Assembly: GCA_963695805.1 (NCBI GenBank)
Contig: CAVOHV010000002.1
Location: forward strand, 372,001 to 436,000
Direction of reading: 5' to 3'
Source: DASUPK01 sp963695805
GTDB lineage: Bacteria > Actinomycetota > Thermoleophilia > Solirubrobacterales > 70-9
Length of the DNA stretch: 64,000 nucleotides
Shown here: piece after piece, positions 8,313 through 16,458 of the stretch
Layout: each line of letters opens with the position of its first letter
How positions within the stretch are numbered: the stretch's first letter is position 1
Translations under genes and position numbers: made by a program
Notes under the pieces: generated by a model
What the model saw: only the letters and a program-made list of their open reading frames with translations
Database searches by the model: none
What the model was told of the DNA's origin: nothing

Positions 8313-9272
8313 ATGGCGGAGTCTCCGCCGATTGAGGTCCGGGGGCTGGTCAAGCGCTACGGGGATATCACCGCGGTCGACCGCGTCGACCTCACCGTCA
8401 ATCCCGGGGACGTATTCGGATATCTCGGTCCGAACGGGGCCGGCAAGACCACGTCGCTCCGGATGATGCTGGGCTTGATCCGGCCAAGCGAGGGGTCGGT
8501 GCGGCTCTTCGGTCGCGATCCCCAGGTCAGCGTTACGGCCCTTGACGGCGTGGCTGGCTTCGTCGAGGCGCCGTCCTTCTATCCGTATCTGAGCGGACGG
8601 GACAACCTGCGGCTCTGTTCCGCCCTAGACGGCGAGAGCACGACGACCATCGAGGAGGTCCTCGAGATCGTCGAGCTCCGAGATCGTGCCAAGGACAAGG
8701 TGAAGGGCTATTCCCACGGCATGCGGCAGCGGCTCGGCATCGCATCGGCGCTGCTGCGCAATCCGCGCCTCCTGCTGCTGGACGAGCCGGCGACCGGCCT
8801 CGACCCAGCGGGGATGCGGGACATGCGAGAGCTGATCCGGGAGCTCGGCGAGCGCGGGATCACCGTCCTGCTCTCGAGTCACCAGATGATGGAGGTCGAG
8901 GAGCTCTGCAACCGCGTGGCGATCATCCGCAGTGGCAGGGTGGCCTATGAGGGCTCGCTCGCCGAGCTTCGCGGTAGGGCGGGGGTCAGCTACCGGCTAC
9001 GCACCACCGACGACGGAAGGGCGAAGGGCGTTTGCCTCGCCCAGCCGGGCATCGAAGAGGTCGCGGAAGCACGCGAGACTGGGTTGACCTTCAGGGCCTC
9101 GGACGAGCACGCGGTGGCGGCCCTATCGATCGCCCTGGCGGAGTCCGGCGCGCCGGTCCTGGAGCTCACGCCCCGCCAGGCCACCCTCGAGGATCTATTC
9201 TTCGAGCTCACTGAGGGAGACGGCGCAGGGCGAGCGGTCAGGACGAAGCAGCTGATCGAGGAGATGGCATGA
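8313..9272 (+). CDS. ABC transporter ATP-binding protein
   Basis: A 319-residue ATPase. Walker A GPNGAGKTT (about residues 42-50), Q-loop region, signature GYSHGMRQRLG, Walker B LLLLDEPATGLDP and H-loop LLSSHQM are all present. The C-terminal 90 residues form the extension usual in the CcmA/DrrA-type exporters. ATG 8313 is chosen over the TTG three bases upstream, which abuts the previous stop. The 3' end overlaps the permease gene as ATGA, so the two subunits are probably made together. It energises the membrane partner encoded next. Confidence 0.93.
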   Translation: MAESPPIEVRGLVKRYGDITAVDRVDLTVNPGDVFGYLGPNGAGKTTSLRMMLGLIRPSEGSVRLFGRDPQVSVTALDGVAGFVEAPSFYPYLSGRDNLRLCSALDGESTTTIEEVLEIVELRDRAKDKVKGYSHGMRQRLGIASALLRNPRLLLLDEPATGLDPAGMRDMRELIRELGERGITVLLSSHQMMEVEELCNRVAIIRSGRVAYEGSLAELRGRAGVSYRLRTTDDGRAKGVCLAQPGIEEVAEARETGLTFRASDEHAVAALSIALAESGAPVLELTPRQATLEDLFFELTEGDGAGRAVRTKQLIEEMA

Positions 9273-10084
9273 GGCCGGTGCTGACCGTCTACCGCTGGGA
9301 GCTGCGCAAGCTCCGCGCCCAGAAGCGGACGTATCTGGGCCTGGGCGCTGCTGCTGCGGTGCCGATCATCTTCGTCGTCGCTCTCGTGACCGGAGGCGGC
9401 CGCCCGAACGACGTTGCCTTTGGCCGCTACGTCCACGACACGGGGCTCGCTGTGCCCCTCGTGCTTCTCCTATTCGGATCGATCTGGCTGTTCCCGCTGA
9501 TCACGGCCCTGGTCGCGGGCGACATCGTCGCCTCCGAGGACCGCAACGCGACGCTGAAGATGATCCTCACCCGCTCGGTCGAGCGGCACCAGGTGTTCGC
9601 AGGCAAGGCTCTCGCGACGGTCACCTACGCGGTTCTCGCGATCGCCATCGCCGGGGTGGTCGCCCTGGCAGCCGGGATCCTCGCCTCGGGGTTCAACCCG
9701 GTGACCACGCTCTCGGGAACTGTCGTCTCAGCGCCAAAGGGCCTCGAGCTGGTCGGAGCCAGCCTGCTCGTCTACCTGCTTCCGATCCTCGCGATCGCCT
9801 GCATCGGCCTCCTGCTCTCGACGGTCTTTCGCAACAGCGGCGCCGCAATCGTCGGGACCCTGATGTTCTCGCTGCTGGTCCAGTTGGTGGGCATCCTGCC
9901 CGGGTTGAGCGGCCTGCATCCCTATCTGCTCAGCACGCAGTTCAACGCCTGGCAGGGACTGCTTCGCACTCCCGCGGACTGGGATCCGATCCTGCGTTCT
10001 CTCTGGGTCTGCGCCCTGTACGGGCTGCCGGCGCTGGCGGCGGCGGCGCTCGTCTTCATGCGTCGCGACGTCGCAGAGAGCTAG
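9269..10084 (+). CDS. ABC-2 type transporter permease
   Basis: A 271-residue integral membrane protein with about six hydrophobic helices, including TYLGLGAAAAVPIIFVVALV near the N-terminus, LVLLLFGSIWLFPLITALVAG, a central TYAVLAIAIAGVVALAAGIL and a last helix near the C-terminus. The segment DIVASEDRNATLKMILTRSV is typical of ABC-2 permeases. ATG overlaps the stop of the ATPase gene (ATGA). With that gene it forms an exporter of the DrrAB/NatAB kind; the substrate is unknown. The gene ends 48 bp before the response regulator. Confidence 0.9.
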   Translation: MRPVLTVYRWELRKLRAQKRTYLGLGAAAAVPIIFVVALVTGGGRPNDVAFGRYVHDTGLAVPLVLLLFGSIWLFPLITALVAGDIVASEDRNATLKMILTRSVERHQVFAGKALATVTYAVLAIAIAGVVALAAGILASGFNPVTTLSGTVVSAPKGLELVGASLLVYLLPILAIACIGLLLSTVFRNSGAAIVGTLMFSLLVQLVGILPGLSGLHPYLLSTQFNAWQGLLRTPADWDPILRSLWVCALYGLPALAAAALVFMRRDVAES

Positions 10085-10131
10085 CTTTTCATCCGGCGTT
10101 CATCTTCGCGGGACAATCTCGGTGAGCCGAT

Positions 10132-10815
10132 ATGCGAGTGCTGATCGTCGAGGACGAGGCCAAGATGGCCGGCCTGATCCGCAAGGGCCTGCGGCAGGAG
10201 GGGATGGCCGCGGATATCGCCGCCAAGGGCGAGGACGCGCTCTGGATGGCGGGCTCGACCGAGTACGACGCGATCGTCCTCGACCTGATGCTGCCGGGCA
10301 TCGATGGATTCGAGGTCTGCCGGCGCCTGCGAGACGATGGCGTCTGGTCGCCGATACTGATGCTCACAGCCCGCGACGGTGTGACCGACCGCGTCGCGGG
10401 TCTGGACGCCGGAGCCGACGACTATCTCGTGAAGCCCTTCTCCTATGCGGAGTTGCTGGCCCGTCTGCGCGCGCTCGCGAGGCGCGGTAACGGCGACCGG
10501 TCGACCGAGCTCCGCGTCGGCGACCTGCGGCTCGACCCAGCGAAGCACCAGGTCTGGAGACGGGACGAGGAGATCGAGCTCTCGGCCAAGGAGTTCGCCG
10601 TGCTCGAGGTCTTCATGCGCCGCCCGGGCGTGGTTCTCTCCCGCTTTCAGCTGCTCGAGCACGCCTGGGACTACGAGTACGAGAACCGCTCAAACATCGT
10701 TGACTCCTATGTGCGGCTGCTACGGAGGAAGATCGACAAGCCGTTTGGGACGGAGTCGATCCAGACGGTGCGCGGGGCGGGCTACCGCCTACGCGAGAAC
10801 GGCGGGGAGCCGTGA
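10132..10815 (+). CDS. OmpR/PhoB-family response regulator
   Basis: A 227-residue two-domain regulator. Receiver: acidic pair in LIVEDEAKM, phospho-acceptor Asp in IVLDLMLPGIDG (about residue 51), Thr in LMLTARDG and Lys in YLVKPFS. The C-terminal winged helix (about 128-223) shows IELSAKEFAVLEVFM, NIVDSYVRLLRRKID and VRGAGYRLRE. The sequence lists a complete set of phosphorylation residues. Its 3' end overlaps the kinase gene by 4 bp (GTGA). It presumably controls the upstream exporter genes or the downstream PepSY/lipoprotein genes. Confidence 0.95.
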   Translation: MRVLIVEDEAKMAGLIRKGLRQEGMAADIAAKGEDALWMAGSTEYDAIVLDLMLPGIDGFEVCRRLRDDGVWSPILMLTARDGVTDRVAGLDAGADDYLVKPFSYAELLARLRALARRGNGDRSTELRVGDLRLDPAKHQVWRRDEEIELSAKEFAVLEVFMRRPGVVLSRFQLLEHAWDYEYENRSNIVDSYVRLLRRKIDKPFGTESIQTVRGAGYRLRENGGEP

Positions 10816-12180
10816 GCCGGATTCCGATCCGGCTCCGGATGACCCTCGCCTTCGCATTGGTCAGCGCGGTGGTGCTCGCGGCGCTCGGCTACTTCGTCTA
10901 CGCGCGCTTCGACGCCCAGCTCAGCGAGCAGATCGACCAGAGCCTCCGAACCCACGGCGACGACATCACGTCCCTGGTGACGGAACGGCGACCTCGCTAG
11001 GAACGCGAAGCTGCTCGGCCGCGAGGAGAGCTTCGCGCAAGTGCTTACGCCGGACGGTCGCATCTACGCCAGCACGCCTCAGCTCGGGCAGCACCCGCAG
11101 CTCAGCCCGGCGGAGGCCGGGCGGGCGGCACACGAGTCCTTCCTCGTCACACGCCAGCACGTGCGGAGCATCAGCGGACAGGCCCGGCTTCTGGCGCGTC
11201 CCGCAGAAGGCCCGGGCGGGAGGTTCGTCGTCCTCGTGGCCGCGACTCTCGACGATCGCAACGACTCCCTGAACAACCTTGGGACGATCCTGCTGATCGG
11301 CGGCCCGGTCGCACTGCTACTCGCCTCCGTGGCGGGCTATGCGGTCTCGGGCCGGGCGCTGCAGGCCGGTCGAGGCAATGCGCCGGCAAGCGGCGGCAAT
11401 CTCGGCGGCTGAGCCGGATCAGAGGCTGCCGTTGCCCGAGGCCGATGACGAGATCCACAGACTGGGGGAGACGCTCAACGGGATGCTCGGCCGCCTCGAG
11501 GCGGCGCTCGAGCGCGAGCGTGCCTTCGTCGACGACGCCAGCCATGAACTCCGCACCCCGCTCGCGATGCACAAGACGGAGCTCGAGCTCGCGCTCCGCT
11601 ACGCGACGACTTCCGGAGGAGATGCGAGCGGCGATCTCGTCGGCGTCGTGGAGGTAGACCGCCTGATCCAGCTGGCCGAGGACCTGTTGGTGCTCGCCCG
11701 CTCGGAGGAGGGCAAGCTGGCGCTCGACCTGCGGCGGGTGGGCATAGTCGGAGTTGCTCGCGCACCTACGCGAGCGCTTCGCGGCCCGAATTGACGACTC
11801 CGGAGGCTCGTTGGTGATCGAACCGACGGACGGGTTGACAGTCGAGGGCGACCGGCTCCGGCTCGAGCAGGCGCTCACCAACCTGTTGCAGAACGCGATC
11901 GAACACGGGGGTGGGGAGATCACCATCCGCGCCGGTGAGGCGAACGGCGGGAGTGGCGATCCACGTCGAGGATCGCGGCCCGGGATTCGCCCCCGAGTTC
12001 ATCGGGCGTGCCTTCGAGCGCTTCAGCCAGGGCGATTCCTCCCGCGGGAGCGACGGTACGGGACTCGGCCTCGCCATCGTCGAGGCGATCGCTCGCGCTC
12101 ACCGTGGCAGCGCCCACGCGGCCAACCGTGACGGCTCGGGGGCGGACGTCTGGATCGTCGTGCCCGCGCGATCGGCATAG
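10812..12180 (+). pseudogene. sensor histidine kinase broken by four frameshifts
   Basis: Five consecutive frames encode successive parts of one kinase: 10812-11000 (first transmembrane helix LAFALVSAVVLAALGYFVYA), then extracytoplasmic sensor and second helix (TILLIGGPVALLLASVAGYAV) ending near 11365, then HAMP and H-box DDASHELRTPLAMHKTELEL ending near 11752, then the N-box QALTNLLQNAIEHGGG to about 11935, and finally VEDRGPGFAPEF, FERFSQGD and GTGLGLAIVEAIARAH up to 12180. Each shift moves to the next frame (+1), so single-base insertions near 10985, 11360, 11750 and 11935 would explain all. Every motif is otherwise intact, so either decay is very recent or the reads contain indels. Cognate of the preceding regulator. 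Confidence 0.8.
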
Positions 12181-12263
12181 GCGATGGCTTTCACTTCGAT
12201 TCATCGACGCGGGGTAAAAGCTCGGCGGAACAGTCAACCTGGGAGGGAAAAGGAGAAGGACCG

Positions 12264-12587
12264 ATGCACCTATCACGCAAGGTATTGATCGTCGGAGGCT
12301 CCGTCCTCGCCCTCGCCGCGGCTGGCGCGGGTACGGCGATCGCGACCAGCAATGACGGCGAGGGCGGCGCCACCGGTCCCGGCGCGGACCAGGCCACCGC
12401 CGCGGCCCTCAAGATCACCCAGGGCGGCCACGCGAACGCCGTCGAGCGCGATTCCGAGAACGGCGCCACCTGGGAGGTCGAGGTCACCAAGCCCGACGGG
12501 CAGACCGTCGACGTCCGCCTCGACCAGAACTACCAGCTGGTCGTCGTCGAGGGCGACAGCGAGAGCAGCAGCGACACCGGCAACTAG
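12264..12587 (+). CDS. exported PepSY-domain protein
   Basis: A 107-residue protein with a signal sequence or anchor (VLIVGGSVLALAAAGAGTAI) and one PepSY domain: AAALKITQGGHANAVERD, then TWEVEVTKPDGQTVDVRLD and QLVVVEGD. PepSY domains often inhibit peptidases or bind envelope partners and are common beside two-component genes. A strong ribosome site (AAAGGAGAAGG) precedes the ATG. Located immediately after the kinase gene and before a lipoprotein gene, it likely belongs to the same envelope-stress locus. Confidence 0.85.
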   Translation: MHLSRKVLIVGGSVLALAAAGAGTAIATSNDGEGGATGPGADQATAAALKITQGGHANAVERDSENGATWEVEVTKPDGQTVDVRLDQNYQLVVVEGDSESSSDTGN

Positions 12588-12591
12588 CTCC

Positions 12592-13362
12592 ATGAGTTCC
12601 GGAGCACAAAGGCGCGTGGGAGCAGTTGCGGTTACGGCCGCGCTGCTCCCCGCGCTGCTGCTCAGCGCATGCGGCGGCTCCTCCGACAGCTCCACCACGG
12701 CGCAATCCGCCACCAGCACGCTTCCGCAGTCGAGCGAGTCGTCCAATCTGAATCCGGCGAACTTCTCGACGCAGATCGACAACCCCTACTGGCCGATGCC
12801 CGTTGGGGCTCGCTGGGAGGTCCGAGTCACCAATCCGGAAGGTGAGCTGCTCAACGAGGTGATCACGGTCGAGAACCGGACGAGGAAGATCGCCGACGGC
12901 GTCACGGCTCGCGTGGTCCACGACGTCGTCTACACCAATGGGAAGGCCACGGAGATCACGGACGACTGGTACGCCCAGGACAACGACGGAAACATCTGGT
13001 ACTTCGGTGAGGACACAGCCTCGATCCACAACGGCAAGAAGGACACCAGCGGGTCATTCGAGGCCGGCCGTGACGGCGCTGACGCCGGCATTGCGATGCC
13101 CGCCCACCCCGAGGTCGGCCTTACCTACCGGGAGGAGTACTACGCAGGGCATGCCGAGGATCGGACGAAGGTGTTGGCTCTTGACCAGCAGGTCCAGGCG
13201 CCCGCGGGCCACTTTACCGGCGCAGTCTTGACCGATGACACGAGTCCGATCGAGCCTAACGTGTCCGAGTACAAGCTCTATGCCAAGGGCGTCGGGCCCG
13301 TGGTCGCGGTCTCGGTGTCCGGCGAAGCCGAGCGGGAGGACCTGGTCCGCTACACCAAGTAG
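12592..13362 (+). CDS. lipoprotein of unknown function
   Basis: A 256-residue predicted lipoprotein: the signal peptide ends in the lipobox LLSAC with the lipidated Cys at residue 27, followed by a Ser/Thr-rich linker. The mature part begins NPANFSTQIDNPYWPMPVGARWEV, a pattern I associate with actinobacterial extracytoplasmic proteins of unknown function. The ATG is 4 bp after the PepSY stop, so the two genes are co-transcribed. The longer open frame upstream is a shadow of the PepSY gene. No enzyme motif seen. Confidence 0.8.
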   Translation: MSSGAQRRVGAVAVTAALLPALLLSACGGSSDSSTTAQSATSTLPQSSESSNLNPANFSTQIDNPYWPMPVGARWEVRVTNPEGELLNEVITVENRTRKIADGVTARVVHDVVYTNGKATEITDDWYAQDNDGNIWYFGEDTASIHNGKKDTSGSFEAGRDGADAGIAMPAHPEVGLTYREEYYAGHAEDRTKVLALDQQVQAPAGHFTGAVLTDDTSPIEPNVSEYKLYAKGVGPVVAVSVSGEAEREDLVRYTK

Positions 13363-13391
13363 ACGCCGCTCCCCGATCGGTTCTCGTTGGG

Positions 13392-14966
13392 CTAACGAGC
13401 CCCTCGGGGTGCCGAAGCCGAAGCCGACGCCGACGCCCGCGCCGGCGGAGCCGCCGCCGGGCCGCCGACACCCACGAAGTCCCGCGACCGCACAAGCGCA
13501 TACCCCGCCACGGAGCCCACCGCCGCCACGGCGACGGTCACCATCGCGATCGTGTTGAAGCCCGTCACGAACGCGTGGTGCGCGGCGTCCACGACCTTGG
13601 CCTGGGCGGCGGGCGGCACCGCCTGCAGGGCGCGCCCGGTCCCGCCCGATGCCACAGCCCGCGAAAGCTCGTGAGCGTGCGACGACGCGGGCGTGCCCGC
13701 GACCAGCGGGGTGAGCGTCGACTCGATCTTCGACTGGAAGATCGACCCGAGGCCGGCGATACCGGTGGCGAGCCCGAGCTGGCGAGCGGTGTTGTTCGCG
13801 CCCGACGCCATGCCGCTCAGCTGCGGGCCGACCACGCCGACGGCGGTCGAGGCCAGCGCGGGAGTGGCCAGGCCTATCCCGATGCCGGCCAGGATCTGGC
13901 CAGGCAGCAGCGCGGTCCACCCGGACGAGTCCGACAGGTTCCCCATCAGCAGCAGCCCGACCGTCACGAACGCGAGCCCCGTCCCGAGCAGCAGCCGCAC
14001 CGGCACGAGCGCCGTCAGCCGGCCGCTCAGCGGCGAGACGAACAGCAGCATCCCGGTGACCGGCAGCGACCGGAGCCCCGCCTCGAACGGCGAGAAGCCC
14101 AGCACGTTCTGGAAGAAGAGCGTGATGTAGAGGAACATCGAGAAGATCGACGCCGACAGCGCGAAGCCGACGATCGTGGCGCCCGTGAAGGCCGGCTTGC
14201 GGAACAGCGTGAGGTCGAGCAGCGGATCGGTGGTCCGGCGCTCCGCCACCACGAACAGCACGAGCAGCAGTGCAGAGGCCGTGAAGCAGCTGACGATGAG
14301 GGCGCTCCCCCAGCCTTCCTCGTTGCCGCGGATCAGCGCGTAGACGAGCAGGAAGAGCGCGGGGCACAGGAGGGCCACGCCGCGGAGGTCAACGCCGGAG
14401 GCGGCCGGGTCGCGCGACTCGCGCAACCGCAGCCGCGCGACCACGAGCGCGGCCAGGCCGATCGGCACGTTCACGAGGAAAATCCAGCGCCACGACAGCG
14501 CGTCCACGAGCGCGCCGCCCACGAGGGGCCCGGTCGCGACCGCCGCGGCCGTGGTCGCGCCCCAGATGCCGAGCGCCGTCCCGCGCTCGCGACCCTGGAA
14601 CTCCTGCGCGATCAGCGCCAGCGAGGTGCCGAACATCATCGCCCCGCCGACCCCCTGCGCCGCGCGCGAGACGTGCAGGAAGAGCGGGTCGGGAGCCAGC
14701 CCGCAGGCCAGCGACGAAGCGGTGAAGACCGCCAGCCCGAGCATGAAGACGAGCCTGCGGCCGACCTTGTCGGCCAGCGATCCCGCCGCCAGCAGCAAGC
14801 CCGCCAGGGTCAGCGCGTAGGCGTCGATCACCCACTGGAGATCGCTGAAGTTGGCGCCGAGGGCCCGCTCGATCGACGGCAGCGCAACGTTCACGATCGT
14901 CACGTCGAGCAGCAGCATGAAGATCGCGATGCAGCTCGCGAGCAGGGTCCACCACTTGCGCTCCAC
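13392..14966 (-). CDS. MFS drug exporter, DHA2 (EmrB/QacA) type
   Basis: A 524-residue, 14-helix major facilitator of the drug:H+ antiporter-2 family. The helix-1 signature LLDVTIVNVALPSIERAL, the motif A loop GSLADKVGRRLVF and the helix-5 block GPLVGGALVDALSWRWIFLVNVPIG are present. The C-terminal tail is Ala/Pro/Ser-rich (PARASASASASAPRG). It is a clear paralog of the exporter at 16459-18015: both start with a (E/A)RKWWTL segment. Convergent with the lipoprotein gene, 29 bp apart. It probably exports hydrophobic drugs or metabolites. Confidence 0.92.
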   Translation of the reverse strand: MERKWWTLLASCIAIFMLLLDVTIVNVALPSIERALGANFSDLQWVIDAYALTLAGLLLAAGSLADKVGRRLVFMLGLAVFTASSLACGLAPDPLFLHVSRAAQGVGGAMMFGTSLALIAQEFQGRERGTALGIWGATTAAAVATGPLVGGALVDALSWRWIFLVNVPIGLAALVVARLRLRESRDPAASGVDLRGVALLCPALFLLVYALIRGNEEGWGSALIVSCFTASALLLVLFVVAERRTTDPLLDLTLFRKPAFTGATIVGFALSASIFSMFLYITLFFQNVLGFSPFEAGLRSLPVTGMLLFVSPLSGRLTALVPVRLLLGTGLAFVTVGLLLMGNLSDSSGWTALLPGQILAGIGIGLATPALASTAVGVVGPQLSGMASGANNTARQLGLATGIAGLGSIFQSKIESTLTPLVAGTPASSHAHELSRAVASGGTGRALQAVPPAAQAKVVDAAHHAFVTGFNTIAMVTVAVAAVGSVAGYALVRSRDFVGVGGPAAAPPARASASASASAPRGAR

Positions 14967-15019
14967 TGTGTTCCGACCCTACAGGCGGGGGTGGCCTTCG
15001 GGAGATGGGGTGGGCGCCG

Positions 15020-15436
15020 CTAGCCGTTGGGGAGCGACGATCCGGCGAAGAAGAAGAACCAAACCTCGAAAGCCAGCACGCCGGCCACGGCGCAGAGCAC
15101 CACCACCCTCTCGATCCCGCCGATCCCATACTTGCGCTGGACGGCGTCGTCGCGCTCGTCGCGCATGCTCCGCAGCCATGGGGAGGTCTGGCGGGCGACC
15201 GCCGGCCTCCCGGTGAGCTCGTCGTACTTGTTGTTGATCACGGTGAGCAGGTAGCCGAGGGCGAAGACGGTGATTGCGAGTATCGCGATGACCGCGAAGA
15301 CCGCGGTCATGCTCAGGCTGTTGAAGCTGCCCTGGACCTTGGAGCCGACCCAGATCGCAAAGAGGGGCGCCCCGGTCCAGAGATTGATCGAGCAGACGGC
15401 CGAGGCCGTGATCAGGCCCATTTTCTTCAGCGCCAT
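15020..15436 (-). CDS. three-helix membrane protein of unknown function
   Basis: A 138-residue protein with hydrophobic stretches near residues 7-28, 42-68 (AVFAVIAILAITVFALGYLL) and 108-130 (VVVLCAVAGVLAFEVWFFFF). A cytoplasmic loop of about 35 residues (NNKYDELTGRPAVARQ onward) is charged. No family recognised. It stands on the minus strand between the DHA2 exporter and the sigma-factor gene, transcribed toward the exporter; the 53-bp gap does not prove an operon. Confidence 0.65.
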   Translation of the reverse strand: MALKKMGLITASAVCSINLWTGAPLFAIWVGSKVQGSFNSLSMTAVFAVIAILAITVFALGYLLTVINNKYDELTGRPAVARQTSPWLRSMRDERDDAVQRKYGIGGIERVVVLCAVAGVLAFEVWFFFFAGSSLPNG

Positions 15437-15506
15437 CGCAGGGCCCTACGTTACCTACGGGGGAGTAGCTTTGCACCGCTTCAGCGGGGGCTGGCTCTCC
15501 CGAGAC

Positions 15507-16376
15507 CTAGTCGCTTGAATCCCGGAACCGGTCCGGATCGATCACGAGGTCCATCGTCACGATCCGGCCGTTCCTGACGGTGTACGCGGTTGCGCCGAGA
15601 ATCTTGCCGTCGCGCTCCGCAACCGTCCCCGGCGCCCCGTTGACCATTGCTGGGCGCACGAGGGGAAGGAATTCCCGGCCCTGCGTGACGATCCGCTCCA
15701 CGACCTTCTCGGGGCCGGTGGCCGCGAGCACCTCCGCGCGCGGATCGCCCTCCCCAGTGTGGACGCGGAGGACAATGTCCGGGTCGAGGACGTTCATCAG
15801 GGCCTCGAAGTCGCCCGCCCGCGCCGCCGCCAGGAAGGCGTCGATGACCCGCCGCTGCTCGGCGACGTCGGCGTCGGTGGGCGGAGCTGAGCCGCGTACC
15901 CGCCGCCGAGCGCGGCTGGCTAGCTGACGGGCGGCGTCGGGCTCGCGGCCGGTGATCTCGCCGATCTCGACGAAGGGAACACCGAACATGTCGTGCAGGA
16001 CGAAAGCGACGCGCTCGGCTGGGGAGAGGTTCTCCAGCACGACGAGCATCGCGAGCCCGACGGAGTCGGCCAGCTCGGCCTCCTCGGCAGGGTTCTCCTC
16101 AGTCGATTCGCTGACGATCGGCTCGAGGTGGTCGTCGGGCTGCTCGCGCCTCGCCTTTCGCGCCCGCAGCATGTCGAGCGCGACGCGGCCGACGACCGTC
16201 GTCAGCCAGGCCCGCAGATTCTCCACCTGATCCGAGTCGGTGCGGCTCAGGCGCAGCCACGCCTCCTGGACGGCGTCGTCGGCCTCGCCGGTCGTGCCCA
16301 GCATTCGGTAGGCAACGGCCTCCAGGTGGTGCCGGTGCTGCTCGAACTCCTGGGCGAGAAGTGTGTCGTCGGTCAC
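15507..16376 (-). CDS. sigJ: ECF41-type RNA polymerase sigma factor with SnoaL-like extension
   Basis: A 289-residue sigma factor. Region 2 is EAVAYRMLGTTGEADDAVQE, region 4 includes LSPAERVAFVLHDMFGVPF, and about 100 C-terminal residues form an NTF2/SnoaL-like domain with NGAPGTV, matching the NGxPGxV type motif of ECF41 sigma factors, where the extension adjusts activity instead of an anti-sigma factor. The usual WLPEP linker motif is not obvious (DDHLEPIVSE stands there). GTG start at 16376. The usual carboxymuconolactone-decarboxylase partner gene is absent; instead a DHA2 exporter is divergent, with a short palindrome (16404-16419) between them. Confidence 0.88.
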   Translation of the reverse strand: MTDDTLLAQEFEQHRHHLEAVAYRMLGTTGEADDAVQEAWLRLSRTDSDQVENLRAWLTTVVGRVALDMLRARKARREQPDDHLEPIVSESTEENPAEEAELADSVGLAMLVVLENLSPAERVAFVLHDMFGVPFVEIGEITGREPDAARQLASRARRRVRGSAPPTDADVAEQRRVIDAFLAAARAGDFEALMNVLDPDIVLRVHTGEGDPRAEVLAATGPEKVVERIVTQGREFLPLVRPAMVNGAPGTVAERDGKILGATAYTVRNGRIVTMDLVIDPDRFRDSSD

Positions 16377-16403
16377 GGTCGGTCACGTCCTTTCGTTCTG
16401 ATC

Positions 16404-16419
16404 CGTCACACGGGTGACG
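16404..16419. promoter_or_regulatory. palindrome between sigma-factor and exporter genes
   Basis: CGTCAC and GTGACG are separated by 4 bp in the 82-bp gap between divergent genes starting at 16376 and 16459. Symmetry and position suggest an operator or overlapping promoter element. No known consensus is matched. Confidence 0.4.
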
Positions 16420-16458
16420 AACAAAACGCGGTCGATGTGACGGCCGAAGGAGGAAAAC

